A program made the position numbers and the translations under genes. From contig CAZTGS010000001.1 in the NCBI GenBank assembly GCA_964613455.1, positions 62,001 to 126,000 of the forward strand: 64,000 bases of DNA, given 5' to 3'. The notes under the pieces are model-generated. The model was given only the letters and a program-made list of their open reading frames with translations. It was not told where the DNA came from and did no database searches. Shown here piece after piece: positions 25,336 to 34,713 of this stretch (its first letter is position 1; every line of letters starts with the position of its first letter). This stretch comes from SCGC-AAA076-P13 sp964613455. GTDB lineage: Bacteria; Pseudomonadota; Gammaproteobacteria; Magnimaribacterales; D2472.

Positions 25336-26224
25336 TTATAATTTTATTTACAACTTGCTTGTAGTCCAGTCCAAGGAAACTAGCAGATTTAGGAACGCAA
25401 CTATGAGATGTCATTCCGGGGCTTGAGTTTAGCTCAAGAAAATATAAATCATGATTTGAATCTTGTAGAATATCTACTCTAGCCCAGCCTGAGCAACCCA
25501 AAGCGTGATACGAATTCAAAGCAAAATCTTTTATTTTTTTTATAGTTGCTTCGTCACCTTCAGCTTGAATCAATTGCGTAGAATCACATAGGTACTTGGC
25601 ATCATAATCATAAAAGCTATTTACAGTTTTTATTTCTATAGGTGGGAATATTTCATCTCCTATTATGCTTACAGTATATTCTTTATGTTTTATTGCCTCT
25701 TCAAGAATGAATTCTTGAGAAATACCGTTTACCTTGGATAGGGCCTGTTCATAATCTTGCTCATTTTTTACTTCAAAAATGTTTACGCTAGAACCTTCCA
25801 TGGCTGGCTTTAAAAAAAAATGTTCGAAAGGAAGATCTTGGTATCTTTTCTTAAATGCTTGAGTATTTTTTATATTTATAGAGCTTGGTGTCTTTAAACC
25901 ATTGTTTCTAATAACATCCTTACTTATTGATTTGTTCCAACTCTGCATACAGGCATTTGAATTTGGCCCTGTGAAAGAAATACCAAGCGATTCTAATTCT
26001 GCTTGAAGCAGTCCGCTTTCGCCCTCTTCTCCATGAAGTGCTATGAAAACTATATCGTATTCTTTTAGTTCATTAAGATTATCGAGATCATTAAAATCTT
26101 TTTTTTGAACGTTATAGTTGAGTTCTTTCAGGGCCTCGAATACGCCTTCACCACTTTGAAGAGAAATTTCTCTTTCAGATGATGAGCCTCCACAAATTAT
26201 AATTATATTTTCTATATTTCCCAT
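25319..26224 (-). CDS. ddl: D-alanine--D-alanine ligase
   Basis: ATP-grasp ligase, 301 residues. GGSSSEREISLQSG, FIALHGEEGESG, FTGPNSNACMQSWNKSISK, FLKPAMEGSSVNIF and FLELNSSPGMTSHS are the family landmarks. Its product goes to MurF. It overlaps murC by 13 nt; murB, which lies here in many bacteria, is absent as in E. coli. Confidence 0.98.
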   Translation of the reverse strand: MGNIENIIIICGGSSSEREISLQSGEGVFEALKELNYNVQKKDFNDLDNLNELKEYDIVFIALHGEEGESGLLQAELESLGISFTGPNSNACMQSWNKSISKDVIRNNGLKTPSSINIKNTQAFKKRYQDLPFEHFFLKPAMEGSSVNIFEVKNEQDYEQALSKVNGISQEFILEEAIKHKEYTVSIIGDEIFPPIEIKTVNSFYDYDAKYLCDSTQLIQAEGDEATIKKIKDFALNSYHALGCSGWARVDILQDSNHDLYFLELNSSPGMTSHSCVPKSASFLGLDYKQVVNKIINASIQ

Positions 26225-27606
26225 TTATCTTTTATTGATTGGCAAACCGAAGAAACACTTCCTGCGCCTTGAGTAATAAGAATATCGAATTCATCTTTTT
26301 TAAGGTTTACTATATCAAGAACACTCTCATGACTTTTAATATAAGAAACATCTTTATGGCCTTGCTGTTTTATAGTTTCTACAATTGTTCTAGAATCTAT
26401 TCCCTTGATAGGTTTTTCACTTGCAGGATATATATCAAGTAATATCAATGAATCTACCTTTTTTAAGACATTAATAAAATCTTCAAAAAGTTGAGCGGTC
26501 CTGGAGTATCTATGGGGTTGAAAAATCATGCATAATTTTTTATTTGGATATTCCTCCCTAAATGCTTTGATAGTTGAAAGAATTTCAATTGGGTGATGTC
26601 CATAATCATCAATAAGAGTCTTTTTGCAAGAGCTTATTTCTAATTGATGTTTTTCATATCTCCTCTCAACACCTGAAAATTCACTAATTCCTTTTTTTAT
26701 CGCTTTCAATGAAATGCCTTCTTCTATACAGGCAGCAATTGATGCAGAGGCATTATAAATATTATGAATACCAGGCATCTTTATTTTGAAACTATGAGTT
26801 TTTTTTCTTTGGTTATCTTTAATTTTAAAATGCTGTCTACCTTTTATAAATGATGCATCTAATATTTGAAAATCAGAATTTGATGATTTTCCAAATGTAA
26901 TTTGTTTTCTGGATATTCTTTTTGAAATTTTTCTTATATTTTTGTCATCCCGATTAATAATCATATATCCATAAAAAGGAACATTTTCAGAAAACATCAC
27001 AAATGCATCTAATAGGTATTCAAAATTATTGTCATAGTGAACTAAATGATCGTCATCGATATTAGTCAAAATAGCTACGTCTGGTTGCAAATGAGTAAAT
27101 GATCCATCACTTTCATCTGCTTCTGCAATAAGATAACTTCCCTCACCAAGATCTGAATTTTCATCTGTACTTAGAACTTTTCCGCCGACAACATAGGTTG
27201 GACTTAGCTCCGCTACACTAAATATTTTAGCAATCATGCTCGTTGTAGTTGTCTTTCCATGACTTCCAGCTATTGCAATGCTTTCATAACCTCTCATTAT
27301 ACTTCCGAGCATTTCAGCTCTTGGGATTACGGTTATTGATTCTTTCTTAGCTTGAACAATCTCTGGATTCTTTTTATCTATTGCAGATGAAACTACTATT
27401 AAATTGGCATTTTTAATGTTTTTATTTGAATGTCCGATAAAAACTTTAACACCAACCTTCCTTAATTTTTTTAACTCATAAGAGTCAATTAAATCAGATC
27501 CAGAAATCTTATATCCTTTTTTTAATAAGACTCTGGCAATACCAATCATTCCAGCACCGCCGATTCCTATAAAGTGGATATGTTTAATTTTCTTAAAAAA
27601 ATTCAT
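26212..27606 (-). CDS. murC: UDP-N-acetylmuramate--L-alanine ligase
   Basis: 464 residues. N-terminal HFIGIGGAGMIGIARVLL, P-loop IAGSHGKTTTT, GIHNIYNASASIAA, LIDDYGHHPIEI and FQPHRYSRTAQLF are intact, so the enzyme looks fully normal, unlike MurD in this cluster. It overlaps murG by 4 nt. Confidence 0.99.
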   Translation of the reverse strand: MNFFKKIKHIHFIGIGGAGMIGIARVLLKKGYKISGSDLIDSYELKKLRKVGVKVFIGHSNKNIKNANLIVVSSAIDKKNPEIVQAKKESITVIPRAEMLGSIMRGYESIAIAGSHGKTTTTSMIAKIFSVAELSPTYVVGGKVLSTDENSDLGEGSYLIAEADESDGSFTHLQPDVAILTNIDDDHLVHYDNNFEYLLDAFVMFSENVPFYGYMIINRDDKNIRKISKRISRKQITFGKSSNSDFQILDASFIKGRQHFKIKDNQRKKTHSFKIKMPGIHNIYNASASIAACIEEGISLKAIKKGISEFSGVERRYEKHQLEISSCKKTLIDDYGHHPIEILSTIKAFREEYPNKKLCMIFQPHRYSRTAQLFEDFINVLKKVDSLILLDIYPASEKPIKGIDSRTIVETIKQQGHKDVSYIKSHESVLDIVNLKKDEFDILITQGAGSVSSVCQSIKDKWEI

Positions 27607-28649
27607 TTATTTAGATGCTCTATTGTCTTTGCTGAAATAACAGATGCGGCATTTTTATGATCTGTATTTATTTCAATTTTCCAATCATTGTATGTTTTTT
27701 GATAAATAATTTCTGATACTTTAGCTACCAAATCTTTTAGCCCGTTTTTTTCATTATGAATCACTCCCATATTCATAGATTCAATATGCATGGCATTAAT
27801 ATATTGATGATTATCAATAGCTGAAGGTAATGGAATCATGAGCATTCCTTTTGCCATAGAAGATATTTCAGAGATGCTTAAAGCGCCAGATCTTGTAATA
27901 ACAAAATCAGACCAATTAATTATTGATTCAGGATTCTCATAAAATTCTTTAACCTCAACTTTTACTTTAGTATTTTTATAGGCTTCTCTAACAGCATCTA
28001 TTTTTCTAGAGCCGCATTGATGTTTGATATTTATTTTTTTATTCAAGCTATTAAAACATTTTGGTACATTTTGATTAATATAATCTGCACCCTGGCTTCC
28101 ACCTGTTACATATATATTAATAATGTCATTGCTATCAATGATATCTTTATAGTTAGAATTAAAACTATCTCTGATTGGATTGCCAGTAACTATTGAATTT
28201 TTTGGAGCTGAATCGATTACAAATCCAGTAAAATTCAATTTAGTTAATTTTGATAAAAATCTATTTGCTGAGCCCATAACTGAATTTTGTTCATGAATAA
28301 ATAATGGTTTTTGCATTAAAAATGATGCTATTCCAGCAGGCACTGTAATAAAACCGCCAAAACCAATCATTCCATCAACTTTTTCTTTCCTTATTATTTG
28401 CATTGACTTGAAGATGCTTAACGGTAGTAAAAATAATGATTTTATTTTTTGGATGACGCCCTTACCCCTAAAACCCTCCATGGAAACTTTATAAAAAGTA
28501 AAATCTATATCTTTCAACGCATTCAATTCTATTTTTGCTCCTGAGCCTAAAAAAACAACCTCATGACCTTGTTTAATTAACTCTGAACCAACAGAAATTG
28601 CAGGAAATACATGGCCTCCAGTTTTTGCAGCTGAAATTAAAATCTTCAT
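27603..28649 (-). CDS. murG: UDP-GlcNAc transferase to lipid I (MurG)
   Basis: GT-B fold glycosyltransferase that makes lipid II on the cytoplasmic face; 348 residues. KTGGHVFPAISVG, FGGFITVPAGIAS, IHEQNSVMGSANRFLS and YVTGGSQGADYINQ are visible; the donor-site glutamates lie in RSGALSISEISSMAKGMLMIP. It follows ftsW by 4 nt. Confidence 0.98.
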   Translation of the reverse strand: MKILISAAKTGGHVFPAISVGSELIKQGHEVVFLGSGAKIELNALKDIDFTFYKVSMEGFRGKGVIQKIKSLFLLPLSIFKSMQIIRKEKVDGMIGFGGFITVPAGIASFLMQKPLFIHEQNSVMGSANRFLSKLTKLNFTGFVIDSAPKNSIVTGNPIRDSFNSNYKDIIDSNDIINIYVTGGSQGADYINQNVPKCFNSLNKKINIKHQCGSRKIDAVREAYKNTKVKVEVKEFYENPESIINWSDFVITRSGALSISEISSMAKGMLMIPLPSAIDNHQYINAMHIESMNMGVIHNEKNGLKDLVAKVSEIIYQKTYNDWKIEINTDHKNAASVISAKTIEHLNK

Positions 28650-28653
28650 ACTT

Positions 28654-29763
28654 CTATATTAGTTTGTTTTCGTTATTTATTCTAAGAACTATTGCTATAA
28701 GAGACATCATTATGATGATACTCGTTCCCCCATAACTGATGAAGGGTAAGGTAAGTCCTTTTGTAGGAAGAAGACCAATATTTACAGCAATATTAAACAA
28801 TGACTGTATGGCGATTAGGATTAATATACCAAATGAAACGTAACCTTGAAAAAGCTTGCCTTTTTGTAATGAATCAAGCGTAACTCTCAAAATACCTATA
28901 AAAAGAATAACGAATAAAAATAATAAGAATAGTCCTCCAACAATACCAAGTTCCTCAACAATAATTGCAAATATAAAATCTGTATGTGCCTCGGGTAGAA
29001 AAAAATTCTTTTGAAAACTATTACCCAAACCTAAACCAAACCACCCACCCTGGCCGATGCTAATTAAAGAATTTGATAATTGATAACCCGCCCCAAGAAC
29101 AACCTCAGAGTCAAATGGATCCATATAAGCCATCATCCTTGCTATACGCATAGGTGATGAAGATATTGCAACAAATCCCAGTAAGGCGATAAGCATGGCT
29201 AAAAGGGTAAATTGAAAGAAAGAAATACCAGCGTAAAATAATATAGCCACAACTAATAAACAGATTATTGCTGTTGAGCCTAAATCTGGTTGGCCCATAA
29301 TTAAAACTGAAATAATAAAAAGTAAAAATAATGGCTTGAGAAAGCTCCTAAAAGAATCAATTTCAGACATTCTTCTGACTGAATAACCAGAAATATAGAG
29401 GATTAGACTAAATTTACAAATCTCAGAAGGTTGGATATTTACTGGTCCCAATCTTATCCAACGAATACTTCCATTTACAGCTGTTCCAACATCAGGAATA
29501 AACAAAGCTATTAAAAGTAATATTGTTATCAGCATAAATACCCAATCAGATTTATATAGGAACTCTGAGGGCAAAACTAAAAATAAAGACATTGCGAGTA
29601 TGCCTATAGCTATAAAAAGAATCTGCCTTGATGCAAAATGAAATGGATTACCTGTCATCTCATCCGCAATATATATACTTGAAGATGAAACCATAACTAA
29701 CCCTATACACATTAGGCAAATAAAAGGGATAAGTATTAAAAGATTATTTACCTGATTATTCAT
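28654..29763 (-). CDS. ftsW: Lipid II polymerase FtsW
   Basis: SEDS-family glycosyltransferase with about ten membrane helices; 369 residues. GIGVMVSSSSI-type start region, INGSIRWIRLGPVNIQPSE-like loop (here AVNGSIRWIRLGPVNIQPSE), PDLGST, LGLGNSFQKNFFLPEAHTDFI and SYGGTSIIIMM are present. It overlaps murD by 8 nt and partners FtsI. Confidence 0.98.
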   Translation of the reverse strand: MNNQVNNLLILIPFICLMCIGLVMVSSSSIYIADEMTGNPFHFASRQILFIAIGILAMSLFLVLPSEFLYKSDWVFMLITILLLIALFIPDVGTAVNGSIRWIRLGPVNIQPSEICKFSLILYISGYSVRRMSEIDSFRSFLKPLFLLFIISVLIMGQPDLGSTAIICLLVVAILFYAGISFFQFTLLAMLIALLGFVAISSSPMRIARMMAYMDPFDSEVVLGAGYQLSNSLISIGQGGWFGLGLGNSFQKNFFLPEAHTDFIFAIIVEELGIVGGLFLLFLFVILFIGILRVTLDSLQKGKLFQGYVSFGILILIAIQSLFNIAVNIGLLPTKGLTLPFISYGGTSIIIMMSLIAIVLRINNENKLI

Positions 29764-30790
29764 TAAAGATCTCTTCTACAAGCAAATTGAAATTTTTTCC
29801 CCTTTCTTCAAAATTTCTATAATCAGATCCGCTTGGATAGCCTGGAGAAAAAAGGATATTTTTTATATTTTTCTGCTGTTTTATATGGTCTAAGGCCTTT
29901 CTTAAATTTAAAAAAATCTTTTTATTTGTATTCTGGATACATTCAGATATTTCTTTTCGATGATTCCCGCATATTAATACTTCTTCTGGTCCATCTAATG
30001 AAACTTTTGAGAATCTTTCTTTTTCAGGGTTTCCACATGTAATAAGAACATAATTTTTATTTTGGAATCCTTTATTTGCTAACTCAATTGCATATTGAAG
30101 AGAATGCATATTTGTTGATTTTGAATCATTTATAATTGAATTAGATATTTTTTGATATCTATATGGAAGATCTTTAAATGTTTGGTTTTGAGCCTTTGAT
30201 CCAGTAATCCATTCGAATATTTCATAAGGGTCTTCCGTTTTTAGAAATTTTTTACTATTTAAGACTTTCTTTTTGGTTCTTTTATAATCCTCAAAACTGC
30301 CATGATAGTCTAAATGGTCTTCAGCTATATTTAGTAGAATACCAAAATCCAATTCGTTTACAGACATTTTATCTAACTGAAAACTTGATAGTTCAATAAT
30401 AGAGTACTTCTTTCCATTATTGATAGAGTCAAGCATTGGATTGCCAATATTGCCTATCAAATTGACTATATTTTGACTCTTAAAAAGTTGGTATAAGTGA
30501 AAGCAAGTTGTACTTTTTCTATTAGTTCCAGTAATGCCGATCTTTATTGATGTATCTTCTCTAAAAAAAATATCTAAATCAGTTAAAATGTTGCTCTTAG
30601 ATTTCAATAATTTAAAAACGCTTCTTGGAACTCCTGGACTACAGTAAATATAGTCATATTCCTCAAGAGGCTCTATATTTTTAAATTTTGAAATATTGCT
30701 ATCGAAAATATCAAACTCAAGGTTCTTCTTTTGTAAATATCTTTCAAATGATTTTCCTGTAATCCCATAACCATATATTAAGGACTTCAT
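29756..30790 (-). CDS. murD: MurD-like ligase, shortened and divergent
   Basis: Position (mraY-murD-ftsW) and motifs identify it: IELSSFQLDKMS, NIAEDHLDYHGSFEDYKRTK (with the expected carbamylated Lys near 173), NDSKSTN (221-227) and a C-terminal NFEERG. It is only 344 residues against about 440. Between about 180 and 208, where the LxGxHNxxN segment belongs, about 65 residues are missing. The P-loop reads GTNRKST (Arg91 for Gly), and the usual His-Arg before NDSKATN is Tyr-Arg (PYRYQ). The frame is open and ends overlap neighbours, so it looks maintained. Confidence 0.85.
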   Translation of the reverse strand: MKSLIYGYGITGKSFERYLQKKNLEFDIFDSNISKFKNIEPLEEYDYIYCSPGVPRSVFKLLKSKSNILTDLDIFFREDTSIKIGITGTNRKSTTCFHLYQLFKSQNIVNLIGNIGNPMLDSINNGKKYSIIELSSFQLDKMSVNELDFGILLNIAEDHLDYHGSFEDYKRTKKKVLNSKKFLKTEDPYEIFEWITGSKAQNQTFKDLPYRYQKISNSIINDSKSTNMHSLQYAIELANKGFQNKNYVLITCGNPEKERFSKVSLDGPEEVLICGNHRKEISECIQNTNKKIFLNLRKALDHIKQQKNIKNILFSPGYPSGSDYRNFEERGKNFNLLVEEIFNE

Positions 30791-30799
30791 TTCTAAGTA

Positions 30800-31885
30800 C
30801 TATCTCAACTTTAAAGTTGCTAGTGCTATCAGAATTAAAACAAGAGTAACAATCCAAAAACGAACAATAATTTTAGGCTCTGGCCATCCCTTTAACTCAT
30901 AATGATGATGAATAGGAGCCATTAAAAAGACTCTTTTACCTCTTGTTTTAAATGAGATAACTTGAATTGCGACGCTTAAAGTTTCTATTACAAAAACTCC
31001 AGCCATAATTGCAAAAACTAACTCATGTCTTAATATAACAGCAAGTATACCCAGGATTGCCCCTAATGTTAGCGATCCTATGTCTCCCATGAATATTTGC
31101 GCGGGATAAGTGTTGTACCAAAGAAAGCCTATTCCAGAGCCAATCAGAGCACCACAAAAAACTATTAATTCTCCAGAAAGTTCTAAATGAGGCAAATATA
31201 AATAACTAGCTATAATTTGATTACCCATGCTGTAGGCTATAAGCCCAAGCGCTCCTGCTATAAGAACCGAAGGAAGAATGGCAAGTCCATCCAATCCATC
31301 AGTGAGATTAACAGCATTAGACGATCCAACCAAAACAAACATTCCTGTAAATATAAAAACGAATGGGCTCATTGGTATTATTAAATCCTTAAAGAAAGGA
31401 ACTATAAAAGAAGTCTCAGGAAGTGTTTCAGCTGAATGATATAAATAAAATAATGTTATAAATGAAAATAATAATTGAAGAATAACTTTTTGTTTAGAAT
31501 TTAAACCATCAGAACTTTTCTTTTTTATTTTAATAAAGTCATCAATAAAGCCTATCGAAGCGAATGCAACTGTTACAAATAGAACAACCCATATATACCT
31601 ATTGCTTAGATCAGCCCAAAGCAGAGTAGAAACCACTAAAGACGATAGAATTAATAGTCCTCCCATAGTGGGTGTTCCAGATTTTTTATAATGAGATTCC
31701 GGCCCATCAGTCCTAACGTGTTGCTCAAATTGCATAGACTTCAAAAGATTTATAATAAAAGGGCCCATTAAAATTGAAATCATGAGCGCTGTAACAGTGC
31801 CGCCAAGAGTTCTTACTGTTAGATATCTAAGAACATCAAAACCTGGATCTACATCCACCAATACTGAGCCTAAATATTCAAACAT
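30800..31885 (-). CDS. mraY: Phospho-MurNAc-pentapeptide transferase MraY
   Basis: Integral-membrane enzyme that makes lipid I; 361 residues, about ten helices. KKSGTPTMGGLLIL, IGFIDDFIKIKKK, NAVNLTDGLDGLAI, MGDIGSLTLGAILG and PIHHHYELKGWPE are all intact, including the Asp and His triad residues. It overlaps murF by 8 nt. Confidence 0.99.
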   Translation of the reverse strand: MFEYLGSVLVDVDPGFDVLRYLTVRTLGGTVTALMISILMGPFIINLLKSMQFEQHVRTDGPESHYKKSGTPTMGGLLILSSLVVSTLLWADLSNRYIWVVLFVTVAFASIGFIDDFIKIKKKSSDGLNSKQKVILQLLFSFITLFYLYHSAETLPETSFIVPFFKDLIIPMSPFVFIFTGMFVLVGSSNAVNLTDGLDGLAILPSVLIAGALGLIAYSMGNQIIASYLYLPHLELSGELIVFCGALIGSGIGFLWYNTYPAQIFMGDIGSLTLGAILGILAVILRHELVFAIMAGVFVIETLSVAIQVISFKTRGKRVFLMAPIHHHYELKGWPEPKIIVRFWIVTLVLILIALATLKLR

Positions 31886-33218
31886 TTATAAATTTTTCCA
31901 TTTTCATGCCTCTAGACCCCTTTAATAGGACAATATCTTTTGAACCAATATTCTCTTTTAAGAATATTTTTAATTCCTTCTCTGAATCAAAGAAAATTCC
32001 TTTCTTGCCAAAGCTCTTTACAGCATATTTTGTTAAATCACCAAAACCAAGGAAAATATCAATTTTTTTCTTTGCAGCATATAAGCCAATATTTATATGA
32101 TATTTCTTTTTATATTTTCCAAGCTCTAACATATCTCCAAGAACTAATACCTTGTGTCTCTTCGAAGTCGCTAAAAGATCTATAGCTTTTGTTACTGAAT
32201 CAGGGTTAGCATTATAAGTGTCATCAATTAAGGTAGATCCTCTTAGCCATTTTGATTGATTCTGTCTTAGATTATTTGTTGAATTCTTGTTGATGCTTTT
32301 AAAAAATAACTCATTTGAATTTTTTGAATAAAAACTTGCAGCAAAAGAAGCCAATATATTTTTAATATTATGCTCTCCAACCATACTTGTATTAACTGTT
32401 TCTAATAAACCATTCTTTTTTGAACAAATATCAAATTTCATTCGATTAAGATTTAGTTTGATATTGGTTGCAAAAAAATCTGCACTCTTATTCATACCAA
32501 AAGTTACTACCTCCAAATCATCTCTAAAATTTTTCCATAACTTTAAATGTTGTTTATTCTCATTAGGCACAATCAAAACACCATTTCTTTTTATATTTGT
32601 AATTAATTCAGACTTAACCTTTAGGACACCTTTAATATTTTTTAAATTTTCTAAATGAGAATTTCCAATATTTGTAATAATTCCAATATGTGGTTTTAAT
32701 ATTGAGCTTAAATAACTAATATCTCCTGGTTTTGCTGCTCCCATTTCAATAACTAAGTGTTTAGAATTTGGGTTAGATCTCATTATACTTAAAGGCATGC
32801 CTAGTTCGTTGTTATAGTTTTTTAGAGTGCTGGAACTAGCCCTAAGTGCATTAGTAATAATTTTTGTGGTTGTTGTTTTACCATTACTTCCTGTAATACC
32901 AATAATGTTCCCATGATATTCATGTAAGATTTTTTTAGATATTTTTTTAAGTGCTATGGTTGAGTTCTTAACATAAATTATTTTTTTATTTTTAGAATTT
33001 ATAAACTGTTTACTATCTGTTATTGCAAGGCATGCTCCATTCTTGAAAGCATCATCTATGAATTCATTTCCATTAAAATTTTTACCATTAATTGCTATAA
33101 ATAATGAATCTTTCTTGATTGTTCTTGAGTCAAGAGAGATGTTCTTAATTTCAATATTTTTTATAACTGAAATATCTAAGAAATGTGAAAGATCATTTGA
33201 ATTATTTATAAATTTCAT
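31878..33218 (-). CDS. murF: MurF ligase (D-Ala-D-Ala adding)
   Basis: 446 residues with GITGSNGKTTTTKII, IEMGAAKPGDISYLS, MVGEHNIKNILASFAA and LIDDTYNANPDS. All standard motifs are kept. It overlaps murE by 17 nt. It joins the dipeptide from Ddl to the MurE product. Confidence 0.98.
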   Translation of the reverse strand: MKFINNSNDLSHFLDISVIKNIEIKNISLDSRTIKKDSLFIAINGKNFNGNEFIDDAFKNGACLAITDSKQFINSKNKKIIYVKNSTIALKKISKKILHEYHGNIIGITGSNGKTTTTKIITNALRASSSTLKNYNNELGMPLSIMRSNPNSKHLVIEMGAAKPGDISYLSSILKPHIGIITNIGNSHLENLKNIKGVLKVKSELITNIKRNGVLIVPNENKQHLKLWKNFRDDLEVVTFGMNKSADFFATNIKLNLNRMKFDICSKKNGLLETVNTSMVGEHNIKNILASFAASFYSKNSNELFFKSINKNSTNNLRQNQSKWLRGSTLIDDTYNANPDSVTKAIDLLATSKRHKVLVLGDMLELGKYKKKYHINIGLYAAKKKIDIFLGFGDLTKYAVKSFGKKGIFFDSEKELKIFLKENIGSKDIVLLKGSRGMKMEKFINV

Positions 33219-34713
33219 TGACTACCTCATGATCACTAAAATATAAAAACTTACCATTTATTTCTTGAGTATTCTCATGGCCTTTTCCAAGAATAACTAG
33301 ACAGTCATTGTCACCAATCATCTTACTTCCTTGGATAATTGCCTCTTTTCTATCCTCTATTGCCAGAACATCATGATTTTTCATACTATCGATAGCATCA
33401 TTATAAATACTATTAAAACTTTCACTTCTTGAGTTATCAGAAGTAAAAATTACTTTTTTTCCATTCTGCATAGCAATTTTTAGCATTTTAGGTCTTTTTA
33501 GTTTATCTCTATCTCCACCACAACCAAAAATAATTATTAAGTTATCAAAATAACTCTTTATGGATGACAAAAATAATTCAAAACCTTCGGCATTATGAGC
33601 AAAATCAATAATAACATTTGCCGATATATCAGAAATAAGCTCAGTTCTTCCCTGGGGAAGATTTAAGAAAGATAAATTATTTGTATTTGAAGTAGAAAAA
33701 TTTGCGAAGCCTATTGAACAAATAGCAAAGACAAGATTTTGAATATTAAAGTCAGGAAATAAAGAGGATGAGAATTTATAAGTCTTCTTGGAGTCTACCG
33801 GATATCCAAATGGAGGATTGTTGATGGTTATTTGAAAAATTGATTTATTAAAATTAGATTCTATTATTTCATAATAAATATCTGAAAATTGATTTTCACT
33901 TCCTATACAAGTTAGCTTATATGGGCTGTTCTTAATAAAGTCATAATCATCTCCTAGAGTTTTTAAGTTTTCGTTAATCAGCCTAACCTGACTTGTGGTA
34001 TCAAATATTGAAAATTTAGCATTAGCATAATTATTTAAATTTAGATGGTAATCTAGATGGTCCGTTCCTATATTTAAAATAGATGCAGAATTTAAACAGG
34101 ACAGATATTTCAATCTATCTTGAACAAGTGCATGGGAGGACATTTCAATACATACAGAAACAGAATCTTGAAAGTCATAGAACTTAAAAATATTAAATAG
34201 TTCAAAGATGTCAGGAGTAGTTTTTGATGAGAATGATTGGTTTATCTCTTCATTGTTGTGCTGAGTGCCTATTGTTCCGATATAAACTGATTCACAATCT
34301 TGAGATATTAATAACTGATGACAAAGGTATGCAGTTGATGTTTTACCATTTGTTCCAGTAAAGGCAAAAAAATTATTTCTATTTTGAATATTGAGTATTT
34401 GATGAAATTCTTCTAAAAAATAATAGATTTTATCTCTTACAAAAAAATCATCGGCATCTTCGAGATCTTCAATATAAAAAACATTGCCTCTTTCAGATAT
34501 ATAACTGGGATCATTATGGACAGCGATAGATGCACCAAGCTCCAATGCAAGTTCTATATGTTTACTGCCATGATTTGTTTCTCCTCTTAGTCCAAAAAAA
34601 ATAGAGTCTTTTTTTACCTTATCTGTTGAATTAGTAGCATTGGTTATTTTAGTTTCAAGTGGAAAAGTCACCTCAAGTATTTTTTCTAATTCATTCATTT
34701 CCAAAATATCCAA
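33202..34713 (-). CDS. murE: MurE ligase (probably meso-diaminopimelate adding)
   Basis: 503 residues with P-loop FTGTNGKTSTAYL, CIEMSSHALVQDR, NIGTDHLDYH, and a C-terminal FGCGGDRDKLKRP. The amino-acid specificity motif, DNPR in mDAP enzymes, reads DNSR (426-429); the Arg that contacts DAP is kept. The usual DYAHTPD reads DFAHNAE. The protein is functional-looking but divergent. It overlaps ftsI by 23 nt. Confidence 0.96.
   Translation of the reverse strand: MDILEMNELEKILEVTFPLETKITNATNSTDKVKKDSIFFGLRGETNHGSKHIELALELGASIAVHNDPSYISERGNVFYIEDLEDADDFFVRDKIYYFLEEFHQILNIQNRNNFFAFTGTNGKTSTAYLCHQLLISQDCESVYIGTIGTQHNNEEINQSFSSKTTPDIFELFNIFKFYDFQDSVSVCIEMSSHALVQDRLKYLSCLNSASILNIGTDHLDYHLNLNNYANAKFSIFDTTSQVRLINENLKTLGDDYDFIKNSPYKLTCIGSENQFSDIYYEIIESNFNKSIFQITINNPPFGYPVDSKKTYKFSSSLFPDFNIQNLVFAICSIGFANFSTSNTNNLSFLNLPQGRTELISDISANVIIDFAHNAEGFELFLSSIKSYFDNLIIIFGCGGDRDKLKRPKMLKIAMQNGKKVIFTSDNSRSESFNSIYNDAIDSMKNHDVLAIEDRKEAIIQGSKMIGDNDCLVILGKGHENTQEINGKFLYFSDHEVVNEIYK

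Noticed and set aside
29756..30790. MurD as a pseudogene or frameshifted gene
   Set aside because: One continuous frame overlaps ftsW by 8 nt and starts 9 nt after mraY. NDSKSTN, NIAEDHLDYH and IELSSFQL are kept, so selection seems to act on it.
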